Assembly (NCBI GenBank): GCA_905181685.1
Contig: CAJIYK010000006.1
Coordinates: 17,968 to 81,967 of the forward strand
DNA: 64,000 nt
Direction of reading: 5' to 3'
From: Methylophilales bacterium BACL14 MAG-120910-bin43
GTDB taxonomy: Bacteria > Pseudomonadota > Gammaproteobacteria > Burkholderiales > Methylophilaceae
Shown here one piece after another: positions 10,988 through 20,430 of this stretch. Position numbers and translations under genes: made by a program. Every line of letters starts with the position of its first letter. Positions within the stretch are counted from its first letter, which is position 1. Below the pieces are notes generated by a model. That model did not search any database. It saw only the letters and a program-made list of their open reading frames with translations, and had not been told where the DNA came from.

Positions 10988-12540
10988 ATGATAAAAATTA
11001 AAAAGGCCCTAATCAGTGTCTCTGATAAATCTAATGTTTTGGAGCTAGCAAAATCTTTAAGCTCCTTTGACATAGAGATTTTATCAACAGGTGGAACAGC
11101 CAAGCTTTTAAAAGAAAATAAAATTAATGTTACTGAGGTTAGTGATTACACAAAATTTCCAGAAATGCTTGATGGAAGAGTTAAAACACTTCATCCGAAA
11201 ATTCATGGCGGGATTTTAGGTAGAAGAGATAATCCCGACCACAATGAGACAATGAAGAACCATGAAATAGACCCTATTGATCTTGTTGTAGTCAACCTAT
11301 ATCCATTTGAAGAAACTATCAGTCAAGAGGGCTGCACATTAGAGCTTGCAATAGAAAACATTGATATCGGTGGGCCTGCCATGATTCGATCTGCTGCAAA
11401 AAATTATCAGCATGTTGCTGTTTTAACAAATCCAGAAGATTATAAGTCTTTTACCAATGAGATAAATAAAAATCAGGGCTCAATAAGCTTGGATTTAAGT
11501 TTTTCATTAGCAAAAAAAGCTTTTAAAAAAACATCGGCTTATGATTCAGCAATCAATAATTATTTATCATCCGATAGCCAAAATCAGTTTCCTGATCAAT
11601 TGACAAAAAAAATTGATAAAGTGATGGATTTACGTTACGGAGAAAATCCTCATCAAGAGGCTGCCTTTTACAAAGACTCAAGTGAAGATATTGGATCTCT
11701 ATCAAGCTTTGATCAAATTCAAGGAAAAGAATTATCATTTAATAACCTCAATGACTCAGATACTGCTTGGGAATGTGTCAAAAAGTTTTCTCAGCCAACT
11801 TGTGTAATAGTTAAACACGCTAATCCTTGTGGGGTTGCCTCAGCAAGCAGCTTAAAGGAATCCTATGAGGCTGCATTTAAAACTGACCCTACTTCAGCTT
11901 TTGGAGGAATCATTGCATTCAATAAAAATTTAGATGAAGAAACTGCATCTCTAATAATCAATCAATTTGCTGAAGTGATCATAGCTACAGATTTTACAGA
12001 GGGCGCATTAAAAGTTTTTAGAAATAAACCTAATGTTAGATTATTGAAAATTAATTAATTGAAAATAACAATACAGAATTTGATTTTAAGAAAATAGGTG
12101 GTGGGTGGTTAATTCAAACACCAGATACTCATTCTCTTAATATTAATACTTGTGACGTCGTCACAGTTCTTAAGCCTACAGAGGAGCAGCTTGATGATAT
12201 GAAATTTGCTTGGGTCGTTTCTCAATATGTAAAGTCAAATGCCATTGTTTTTTGTAAAAATAAACAAACATTAGGAATCGGAGCCGGGCAAATGAGTCGA
12301 GTGGATAGTACGAAAATTGCTTCACTTAAAGCCGGCAATGCGAATATAGATCTAACGCAATCCATTGTTGCATCAGATGCTTTTTTTCCTTTTAGAGATG
12401 GTATTGATGTAATTGCAAGTCATGGTGCTAAATGTATTATTCAACCTGGAGGAAGCATCAAAGATGAAGAGGTAATTGATGCGGCTAACGAACATGGCAT
12501 TGTCATGTTATTCACAAATATTCGACACTTTAAACACTAA
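10988..12540 (+). CDS. purH: PurH: AICAR transformylase / IMP cyclohydrolase (one frameshift)
   Basis: Catalyses the last two steps of IMP synthesis. The N-terminal cyclohydrolase domain (about residues 1-195) starts [17 protein letters not shown] and has [10 protein letters not shown] and [12 protein letters not shown]. The transformylase domain follows with [13 protein letters not shown], the catalytic-region [11 protein letters not shown], and near the end AGQMSRVDS and [11 protein letters not shown] missing T in a T run near 12055 creates a false stop after LLKIN. The frame then continues as [17 protein letters not shown]. Corrected length is about 517 residues, against 529 in E. coli. 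It lies between fis and purD in one transcription unit. Confidence 0.95.
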
Positions 12541-12543
12541 ATA

Positions 12544-13809
12544 ATGAAGGTACTTATTATAGGTGGTGGAGGCAGAGAACATGCTCTAGCCTGGAAGATA
12601 TCTCAGAGCCCAGCAGTAAAAAAAATATATGTAGCTCCAGGTAACGGTGGTACTGATCTTGATAATAATATAGAAAATATTAATATTTCTGATACCCAAG
12701 ATCTTATTGATTTTGCAACTAAACAAAAAATTGATTTAACTGTGGTAGGCCCAGAAGCACCACTTGCAATTGGCATCGTTAATGAATTTAAGAAAAATAA
12801 TTTAGCTATTTTTGGTCCGACAAAAGCTGCAGCGCAACTTGAAAGTTCGAAGGAATTCTCAAAAAGTTTTATGGCGCGTCATAAGATACCAACAGCAAAA
12901 TTTGCTACTTTTGAAGATACTATTTCTGCGCATGAATACTTACAAGATAATCCGGCTCCGATCGTAATTAAAGCAGATGGACTTGCATCAGGAAAAGGTG
13001 TGGTTGTTGCAATGACGGATGAGGAAGCACATGAAGCTGTAGATTTAATGCTAAGTGAAAAAATTTATGGGAGTGCTGGAACAAAAATTATCATTGAAGA
13101 GTTTATTGAGGGAGAAGAAGCTAGTTTTATCGTAATCTGCGATGGTTCAACAATATTGCCTCTTGATTCAAGTCAAGATCATAAACGCTTACTAGATAAT
13201 GATGCCGGTCCCAATACGGGTGGGATGGGCGCATACTCACCAGCTCCAATAGTAACGGATGAGGTAAATAAAAAAATAATGGATCAAGTTATCATTCCCA
13301 CTATTGAAGGAATGAAAAAGGAGGGAATTGAATTTTCAGGATTTTTATATGCAGGAATAATTGTTGATCTTAATAAAAATATTAAGACACTTGAATTTAA
13401 CTGTCGCATGGGAGATCCTGAAACTCAACCTCTCTTATTTAGAATGCAAGGTGACTTATTCACAATATTGCTTAAAGCCGCAAAACAAGAATTAGAAGGG
13501 GTTGAAATTAATTGGGATAAAGAGCATGCAATTACAATCGTGATGGCTTCAAAAGACTATCCTACAAAGCCAATTCTTGGTGATGAAATCAATTTGCCAG
13601 ACATTCAAGATGATAGCACCTTCATATTTCATGCTGGAACTAATTTAGAAAATAGTAAAATCATGACATCTGGTGGACGTGTTTTGGGAGTCACCGCTAA
13701 AGGAAAGACACTTGAAATTGCAAAAAATAGAGCTTATGACGTCTTGAAAAAGATTGAATTTAATGGGGCACAATTTAGAACAGACATTGGAAAAAAAGCA
13801 TTAACTTAA
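12544..13809 (+). CDS. purD: Phosphoribosylamine-glycine ligase (GAR synthetase)
   Basis: Second step of purine synthesis: joins glycine to phosphoribosylamine using ATP. The 421-residue ATP-grasp protein begins MKVLIIGGGGREHALAWK. It carries VVGPEAPLAIGI, the ATP-binding VIKADGLASGKGV near residue 145, the family signature NCRMGDPETQ near residue 285, and the C-terminal GGRVLGVTAKG. It starts three bases after the purH stop, so purH and purD are co-transcribed, a common proteobacterial arrangement. Confidence 0.97.
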   Translation: MKVLIIGGGGREHALAWKISQSPAVKKIYVAPGNGGTDLDNNIENINISDTQDLIDFATKQKIDLTVVGPEAPLAIGIVNEFKKNNLAIFGPTKAAAQLESSKEFSKSFMARHKIPTAKFATFEDTISAHEYLQDNPAPIVIKADGLASGKGVVVAMTDEEAHEAVDLMLSEKIYGSAGTKIIIEEFIEGEEASFIVICDGSTILPLDSSQDHKRLLDNDAGPNTGGMGAYSPAPIVTDEVNKKIMDQVIIPTIEGMKKEGIEFSGFLYAGIIVDLNKNIKTLEFNCRMGDPETQPLLFRMQGDLFTILLKAAKQELEGVEINWDKEHAITIVMASKDYPTKPILGDEINLPDIQDDSTFIFHAGTNLENSKIMTSGGRVLGVTAKGKTLEIAKNRAYDVLKKIEFNGAQFRTDIGKKALT

Positions 13810-13813
13810 GGTT

Positions 13814-14353
13814 GTGAGAAATTTAAGGCTCAAAAGATTTATTGCTAATGGAGGAGTGGTTGCTTATCCTACTGAGTCATGTTTTGGATTGGGATGTGAC
13901 CCTCGAAATTTTCGAAGTATTAAAAGATTAAATTTTCTAAAAAAAAGGCCTGCAAATAAAAATTTTATTTTAATTTCTTCAGAGCTTGAACAAAACAAAG
14001 GTATTGTTGAGGAGTTTAATAACAAACAAATTCAGATGCTATATGCCAAATGGCCTGGCCCGCACACTTGGTTAATAAGAGCAAATCCTAAATGTCCATC
14101 ATGGCTAAAAAGAAATGGTAAGGTTGCTGTAAGAATTCCTGATTTTAATATTTGTCAGGATTTGCTATCTTCAATTCAAATGACTATCACTTCAACAAGC
14201 GCAAACAGAACAAAAAAACGCCCTATTAAAAATTATAGGGAAGCATGCCGTCATTATGGTCAGGATGTACATGTGGTTAAAGGAAGAATAGGAAAAAATA
14301 AAAGACCTAGCCAAATACAAGACTTTGAAACAAAAGTTATAATAAGAAAATGA
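13814..14353 (+). CDS. tsaC: Sua5/YrdC-type threonylcarbamoyl-AMP synthase
   Basis: Makes threonylcarbamoyl-adenylate from threonine, bicarbonate and ATP for the t6A modification of ANN-decoding tRNAs. The 179-residue protein is of the short YrdC/TsaC type, without the Sua5 C-terminal domain. Visible features are VVAYPTESCFGLGCDP near residue 15, KKRPANKNFILIS near residue 43, WPGPHTWLI near residue 80, and ITSTSAN near residue 125. The start is GTG (13814), four bases after the purD stop. The end overlaps the hemF start by four bases (ATGA). Confidence 0.88.
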   Translation: MRNLRLKRFIANGGVVAYPTESCFGLGCDPRNFRSIKRLNFLKKRPANKNFILISSELEQNKGIVEEFNNKQIQMLYAKWPGPHTWLIRANPKCPSWLKRNGKVAVRIPDFNICQDLLSSIQMTITSTSANRTKKRPIKNYREACRHYGQDVHVVKGRIGKNKRPSQIQDFETKVIIRK

Positions 14354-15258
14354 CTGAAAATAAAATAAATAATGAAGCTGTTAAGAATTACTTTACAAAA
14401 TTACAAACAGATATCATAAATGCCGTTGAAATAGTTGATGGCAAAAATTTTTTAGTTGATTCCTGGCAAAGATCGGAGGGTGGTGGTGGTACAACATGTA
14501 TTCTGGAAAATGGAAATATTTTTGAAAGGGCTGGTATCGGGTTTTCAAATGTTATTGGCTCGCAACTTCCTAAATCAGCAACCGATGCACATCCTGAGAT
14601 TGCTGATAGTAAATGGGAAGCTACGGGAGTCTCTTTAGTCTTTCATCCCAAGAACCCTTTCATTCCTACTGTACATATGAATGTAAGATTTTTTGTCGCA
14701 AAAAAAAATAATAAATATGTATGGTGGTTTGGTGGGGGGATGGATTTAACGCCTTATTATGGTTTTGATGAAGACGCTATTCATTTTCATAAAACGATTC
14801 AGGCGGCACTTAAACCATTTGGCGAAGATCTTTACCCTGAGTTTAAAAAAAACTGTGATAAATATTTTTTCCTAAATCATCGTAATGAACCACGAGGGAT
14901 TGGTGGCATATTTTTTGATGATTTTAATATGCATGATTTTAATTTTTCTTTTGATTTCACAAAGGAAGTCGGAAATACATTTTTGAAAGCGTACCTACCT
15001 ATACTTCAAAAAAGAAGAAATCATACATATACAAATAGGGAAAAAGAATTTCAACAATATCGAAGGGGACGTTATGTTGAATTTAACCTTCTTCAAGATA
15101 GAGGAACATTATTTGGTATTCAATCAAAAGGTCGGGTTGAGTCAATCTTGATGTCTATGCCGCCATCAGTTAAATGGGAATATGATTACTCACCAGAAAA
15201 AGGTAGTAAAGAAGAAGAGCTGTATTCTAAATTTTTAATCGTTAAAGACTGGGCTTAA
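14350..15258 (+). CDS. hemF: Oxygen-dependent coproporphyrinogen III oxidase
   Basis: Oxidatively decarboxylates coproporphyrinogen III to protoporphyrinogen IX in haem synthesis, so the organism makes haem aerobically. The 302-residue protein shows family hallmarks: SWQRSEGGGGTTCILENGNIFE, HMNVRFFVA, WWFGGGMDLTPYY, the HRNEPRGIGGIFFDD segment, and QYRRGRYVEFNLLQDRGT. Translation is probably coupled to tsaC through the ATGA overlap. Cytochrome bc1 genes elsewhere in the window are consumers of this haem. Confidence 0.97.
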   Translation: MTENKINNEAVKNYFTKLQTDIINAVEIVDGKNFLVDSWQRSEGGGGTTCILENGNIFERAGIGFSNVIGSQLPKSATDAHPEIADSKWEATGVSLVFHPKNPFIPTVHMNVRFFVAKKNNKYVWWFGGGMDLTPYYGFDEDAIHFHKTIQAALKPFGEDLYPEFKKNCDKYFFLNHRNEPRGIGGIFFDDFNMHDFNFSFDFTKEVGNTFLKAYLPILQKRRNHTYTNREKEFQQYRRGRYVEFNLLQDRGTLFGIQSKGRVESILMSMPPSVKWEYDYSPEKGSKEEELYSKFLIVKDWA

Positions 15259-15265
15259 AACCAAA

Positions 15266-16663
15266 ATGCTAGAGCAATTGTTTAGAAAAAAAGGGTTAAC
15301 GGAAAATAAAAATACACAATTAAAGCGTTGTCTTAGTGCTTTCGATTTAACTTTGCTTGGTGTGGGATGTATCATTGGTACTGGTATCTTTGTTTTAACG
15401 GGCATTGTTGCTGCTACTCACTCAGGTCCAGCAATTATTATCTCCTTTATAATTGCAGGTACCGCATGCGCATTTGCTGCATTATCTTACGCTGAGCTAT
15501 CCTCATCTATTGGAGGTTGTGGAAGTGCCTATGGCTATTCCTACGTCGCATTTGGTGAACTTTTTGCATGGATTATTGGCTGGATACTCTTATTAGAGTA
15601 TGGCGTGGCAATTGCTGCTGTAGCAAGTGGTTGGTCAGGTTATTTTAATAATGCATTAGTTGCTATCAATATTGGTCTTCCCGAATACTTAATTAATCCC
15701 CCAAGCGCCGGTGGAATAATTAACCTTCCCGCATCAATCATAATCTTTTTAATCATGATGCTTCTTATCGCTGGCGTCAAAGAGAGTGTAAAATTAAATA
15801 CAATAATGGTGTTTATCAAGATAAGTGCCATTCTAGTATTTATTTTTATCGCACTTTTTAACGTTAACCCAAGTAATTGGACTCCATTTATTCCTTTTGG
15901 ATGGTTTGATAGACTACCGGATGGTGAAACGATAGGAATTTTTGCTGGGGCCTCTATTGTCTTCTTTGCTTACGTGGGTTTCGACGCTGTTTCTACTGCT
16001 GCAGAAGAGGCGATTAACCCTCAAAAAGATTTACCAAAAGGCATCTTATACTCATTAATGATTTGTACGGTTTTTTACGTTATCGTTTCATCACTTCTTA
16101 CTGGAGTTGTTTATTATGAAGAGTTGAATGTATCAGATCCTGTCGCATTTGCCCTATCTCAATTAGGATATTCTTGGTCATCTGCCTTAGTGGCTACTGG
16201 TGCTATTTTTGGTTTAGCAACTGTGATGCTTGTTTTATTTTATGCTTTAACAAGAGTCATTTTTTCTATGAGTCGAGATGGTTTACTTCCGGAATATTTA
16301 AGTGGAGTGAATAAAAAAACAAAAACGCCTGTAAAAGTAATTCTGACTACAGGAATCATCATATCAACTATTGCAGGATTTGTTTCTTTGGGAGAGCTTG
16401 CTGAAATTGTTAATATTGGCACACTTTCAGCATTTATAATCGTCTGTTTCGGCGTAATAGCATTACGATCTAGACATAAAGAAAATACTTTTAAAAATAG
16501 ATGGCACCCATTAATACCACTATTGGGTATTCTATGCTGTGGTTCCTTGATGTTCTTTCTTCCAACAGATACCTGGATAAGATTTTTAACATGGCTTATT
16601 TTTGGGATAATATTTTATTTCTGTTACTCAATAAGGCATAGCAAGCTAAACAGTTTTAAATAA
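15266..16663 (+). CDS. APC-family amino acid permease (cationic amino acid transporter-like)
   Basis: An inner-membrane amino-acid importer of 465 residues with about twelve membrane segments. The first helix region has the APC substrate-site motif GVGCIIGTGIFVLTG (residues about 32-46). ALSYAELSSSIGGCGSAY follows, then FFAYVGFDAVSTAAEE near residue 235 and RVIFSMSRDGLLPE near residue 330. These patterns match the CAT/YfnA branch, whose members often carry basic amino acids; the substrate cannot be read from sequence. It starts seven bases after hemF and ends 17 bases before the convergent mutarotase gene. Confidence 0.85.
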   Translation: MLEQLFRKKGLTENKNTQLKRCLSAFDLTLLGVGCIIGTGIFVLTGIVAATHSGPAIIISFIIAGTACAFAALSYAELSSSIGGCGSAYGYSYVAFGELFAWIIGWILLLEYGVAIAAVASGWSGYFNNALVAINIGLPEYLINPPSAGGIINLPASIIIFLIMMLLIAGVKESVKLNTIMVFIKISAILVFIFIALFNVNPSNWTPFIPFGWFDRLPDGETIGIFAGASIVFFAYVGFDAVSTAAEEAINPQKDLPKGILYSLMICTVFYVIVSSLLTGVVYYEELNVSDPVAFALSQLGYSWSSALVATGAIFGLATVMLVLFYALTRVIFSMSRDGLLPEYLSGVNKKTKTPVKVILTTGIIISTIAGFVSLGELAEIVNIGTLSAFIIVCFGVIALRSRHKENTFKNRWHPLIPLLGILCCGSLMFFLPTDTWIRFLTWLIFGIIFYFCYSIRHSKLNSFK

Positions 16664-16680
16664 AATAATTGTAGAATTAT

Positions 16681-17563
16681 TTAATATTCTTGGACAGAGT
16701 ACTCGGTTGAAATGCTATGTGAAAGTTTTGGGTAAATTACGACTGAGTTTTCAAGGGTATTAGCAGTCTCTATACAAACCATCCGCCTCCATTCATCTTT
16801 TTTCCCCATATCACTCATCTCATTTGCTTTTTCTTTGCCTGGATTCCAAACAACCAATGAATCGCTATTTGACTTTTTAATGCTTATAACTCTTTTTAAT
16901 TTTTTATCCTCCAAGTAACAATCATTACTTGAATTTAAATAAACTTTATCTATGGGTGATTTTAAAGATAATTGAGTTACTCTCAATTCCTTTTTTAAAA
17001 TTATTATTCTTATCAGTAAATAAGCATTTTCTAAGACCTGAAACTTTGACATTCTCAATATCAGACACATAAAAGTAAGTATGAAACCCCTCACTTATCG
17101 TAAAAGGGCTATCAGATAAATTAGTCGTTTTTAAATTAAGACTCAAGGTTTCACCAACAACAATGCTCAAGATGAGCTCAAAATTATATGTAAGTTGTTT
17201 CTTGACAGTTTCTGTTGGAATCATCTTAAGAACAATTTTTGTTGCACCATTTTTTAAATCACTAGATTCAATTAATTCCCAGGGTATTACCCTTGCAAAC
17301 CCATGTGAGCAAAAACTATTATCAGTTGGATGCTCACCAAACCAAGGCCAACATATTGGTACACCGCCTCTGATTGACCTTCCTTTTTCATAACGTGCAT
17401 TTGATGATAGCCAGAGAACATCATCTTTTATTGACTTTGGCTTCCACCAATCAACATGAGCGCCTTGCAATGCAATCCTTGCATCAGCTATATCATTATT
17501 AATCTCTATAAATTCTAGCCCATCTTTATTTTTAGAAGTTTTTATATTTTGACTTATCTTCAT
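16681..17563 (-). CDS. D-hexose-6-phosphate mutarotase, YeaD-like (one frameshift)
   Basis: An aldose-1-epimerase-fold protein that probably interconverts anomers of hexose 6-phosphates. Visible features are [18 protein letters not shown] near the start, [14 protein letters not shown], the catalytic-region [23 protein letters not shown], and the C-terminal [11 protein letters not shown]. An extra base near 16957 breaks the frame just after IIFK; the reading then continues [11 protein letters not shown]. Corrected length is about 293 residues, as in E. coli YeaD. The natural start is the ATG at 17563, overlapping the ilvD stop as TAATG. In the given sequence it is instead fused in frame to ilvD. 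Confidence 0.83.
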
Positions 17564-19417
17564 TATTTTTTTTAATTGACTGATATCTCTTACAGCTCCA
17601 TTCGATGCACTTGTTGTCATCATCGCATAAGCTTTAAGTGCCTCCGTTACCTTACGCTTTCTCGGCTTGGGTTGCCAAGGATTTTCTTTTTTATTCATAG
17701 CTTCCCTTCTCTTCTTGCAATACATCATCACTGTACTCTTTAAATTTATTGCTCTATCGGGGATATTAATATCAATATGTCGCCTTCTTCGACCAATGCA
17801 ATTGCCCCACCCTCTGCAGCTTCCGGTGAAACATGACCTATACTAAGGCCTGAAGTGCCTCCAGAAAATCTTCCATCAGTTAATAAAGCACAAGACCTTT
17901 CCAAGCCCTTTTGACCTTTTAAATATGCGGTAGGGTATAGCATTTCTTGCATACCCGGCCCACCTTTTGGCCCCTCATAGACAATCAAAACAATATCTCC
18001 TTCTTTTATTTTATCTGCTGAAATTGCTTCAACTGCCGCATCTTGTGACTCAAACATCTTAACTTTTCCAGTGAATTTTAATATCTCTTCATCAACTCCT
18101 GCTGTTTTAACGATACAACCTTCTGCGGCAATATTTCCATATAGAACGGCTAGGCCACCATCTTGACTATAAGCATTTTTTTTATTTCTTATACAACCAT
18201 TCTCTCTATCTAAATCTAAGGAAGGCCAAACTTTTTCTTGACTAAATGCTTTAGTTGTCCTTATACCCCCTGGTGCTGCTAGGAAAAACTTTCTAACCTC
18301 CTGATCTTCTGTGTTTACAATATCCCAATGATTTATTGCCTCTCCAAGTGAAGTAGAATGCACACAATTTACATTTTCATTTATCTTATTTGCTCTTTTT
18401 AGTTCACCAAGTAACCCAAAAACACCTCCCGCCCTATGAACATCTTCCATATGATACTTCTGTGACGCAGGCGCCAGCTTTGCTAAACAAGGAACGCTTC
18501 TTGAAATCTTATCAATATCTTTCATGGTGAAATCAACTTTGGCTTCTTTAGCTGCCGCAAGTAAATGTAATACCGTATTTGTTGATCCTCCCATAGCTAC
18601 ATCTAAACTCATTGCATTCTCAAATCCCTCTTTTGTCGCAATCTCTCTAGGTAAAATTCCCTTTTCATTTTTTTCATAATATCTTTTTGTAATATCTACT
18701 ATTCTTTTTCCTGCATCTAAAAATAGGTTTTTTCTTAACACATGAGTTGCTAGAGTACTTCCATTACCAGGCAAACTAAGGCCTAATGCTTCTGTTAAAC
18801 AATTCATAGAATTTGCTGTAAACATTCCAGAGCAAGATCCACATGTTGGACAAGCAGACTCTTCAAGCTCTTTTAACTGAACATCTGATACAGATTTATC
18901 TCTCAGATCCAATCATTGGTGAAACTAAATCAATTTTTGTAACTGAATTTTCCCAGCTCACCTTCCCTGCCTCCATTGGACCGCCAGATACAAAAATAAC
19001 AGGGATATTAATTCTCATTGCTGCCATCAACATGCCTGGAGTGATTTTGTCACAATTTGAGATACAGACCATGGCATCTGCGCAATGTGCATTCACCATA
19101 TACTCAACGCTGTCTGCAATTAATTCTCTACTTGGTAAGCTATAAAGCATGCCATCATGGCCCATAGCAATTCCATCGTCCACTGCAATTGTATTAAATT
19201 CTTTAGCCACACCACCATTCTTCTCAATTTCTCTTGCCACTAATTGGCCCATATCTTTGAGATGCACGTGTCCTGGGACAAACTGAGTAAATGAATTGAC
19301 GACAGCAATTATAGGCTTAACAAAATCATCATCCTTCATCCCAGTTGCACGCCAAAGTGCTCTTGCACCTGCTTGACTCTTCCTTCTGTCGTTGTTCTTG
19401 ATCTATATTCTTGGCAT
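17563..19417 (-). CDS. ilvD: Dihydroxy-acid dehydratase (seven apparent indels)
   Basis: Third step of valine, leucine and isoleucine synthesis; an iron-sulphur dehydratase. Strong family segments are [47 protein letters not shown] with cluster cysteines, [12 protein letters not shown], and [20 protein letters not shown]. The C-terminus ends [15 protein letters not shown]. Comparing frames, I find seven one-base changes: near 19408, 19385, 18902, 17772, 17750, 17718, and in the eight-T run at 17566-17573. Correcting all gives 617 residues beginning [13 protein letters not shown], as expected for IlvD. Sequencing error is likely, but this is the densest cluster in the window with lgt, so real decay is not excluded. 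Confidence 0.85.
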
Positions 19418-19459
19418 TACTGTTAATTCCTAAATTTTTAATACATCGCAATTTTAACT

Positions 19460-19465
19460 TATAAT
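19460..19465 (+). promoter_or_regulatory. Possible -10 element for lgt
   Basis: TATAAT lies nine bases before the lgt ATG in the 57-base divergent ilvD/lgt spacer. The implied start of transcription is about three bases before the ATG, which would make a leaderless mRNA. No good -35 hexamer is visible. Confidence 0.35.
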
Positions 19466-19474
19466 TGCACCTAT

Positions 19475-20263
19475 ATGCTGACTCATCCTCAATTTGATCC
19501 CATTGCAATTTCAATAGGCCCTTTAGCACTTCATTGGTATGGGCTCATGTACTTCATCGGATTTTTATCTTTTATATACTTTGGTAAAAAACAGGTAAAA
19601 GATCAAACTTGGTCTTTAATCGATGAAAAGATATTGGATGATATGTTTTTTTACGGAGCGCTTGGTGTAATACTTGGTGGAAGATTAGGTTATGTGTTGT
19701 TTTATCAGCCTACATATTATTTAAATAATCCTGCTGAAATATTTGCTTTTTGGCAAGGGGGTATGTCTTTTCATGGTGGTTTTTAGGTGTATTAATCGGG
19801 ATGATGATGATAGCGAGAAAATATCAAATCAGATGGTTAGTCATAACGGATTTTATTGCTCCATTGGTTCCTTTAGGTTTAGGTTTTGGAAGGATTGGTA
19901 ATTTTATTAATCAAGAGTTATGGGGAAGGCCAACAGATGCACATGGGGAATGATTTTTCCTGCAGTTGATAATATACAAGACATCCCTCTCAACTATATC
20001 AATCTTTTTTTGAGGGGCTTGTTCTTTTTTTAATTCTTTGGTTTTATGCAAAAAAACAACGGAGCTGTAGGAAAAGTATCTGCATTGTTTTTAATTTTTT
20101 ATGGTTTATTTAGATTCTTGATTGAATTTACAAGAGAGCCTGATGGTCACCTTGGTCTTCTTTATTTAGGATTTTTCTATGGGTCAATGGCTATCACTAT
20201 CCTATGCTGATTCTTGGAATGTTTATGTATTTTAAAGAAACCTCTGTTAGCAACAACGATTAA
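19475..20263 (+). CDS. lgt: Prolipoprotein diacylglyceryl transferase (six apparent indels)
   Basis: Transfers diacylglycerol from phosphatidylglycerol to the lipobox cysteine of prolipoproteins; an inner-membrane enzyme essential in most Gram-negative bacteria. The frame starts with [20 protein letters not shown], typical of Lgt, followed by [11 protein letters not shown] and GGMSFHGG. The signature with catalytic residues ([20 protein letters not shown]) is present, then RHPSQLYQ and [14 protein letters not shown]. Six one-base indels (near 19784, 19941, 19977, 20055, 20176 and 20202; three losses, three gains) break the frame. Corrected length is 262 residues. The 3' end overlaps convergent ybdD by 17 bases. 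Confidence 0.9.
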
Positions 20264-20430
20264 TCTTATTCCATTTACCCTCTAACTTTGATTTAAAATA
20301 TTCAGCCCTAGATAAAGGAAAATCTTTTTTGATGCTTTTTACAGCTGCTAAAATTTTCAAGGTAAATTTCATAGTCATTATCCCCACTGACTGTCCGTAT
20401 ATATAACCATAATTTTCTTAAACTAAACAT
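20247..20430 (-). CDS. ybdD: YbdD/YjiX (DUF466) small protein, frameshifted and hidden behind cstA
   Basis: A small partner protein usually encoded right after CstA-type transporters. The start is MFSLRKLWLYIRTVSGDNDYE; the SGD-DYE-YL pattern is a YbdD hallmark. One extra A near 20325 breaks the frame. The other frame then reads DFPLSRAEYFKSKLEG and ends KWNKINRCC, the characteristic basic/Cys-Cys end. Corrected length is about 60 residues. In the sequence as given it is fused in frame to cstA, probably because of another indel upstream; a TAA in the alternative frame at 20445-20447 would separate them. Confidence 0.75.

Noticed and set aside
16663..16682. Hairpin AAATAATT-GTAG-AATTATTT between the permease and the mutarotase as a terminator
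   Set aside because: The stem has only A/T pairs and no proper T run, so it is too weak to call, although it is well placed between convergent genes.
16946..17731. A novel fused protein of an IlvD C-terminus and a mutarotase
   Set aside because: Removing one base from the eight-T run gives a normal TAATG overlap between two known genes, so the fusion is most likely an artefact.
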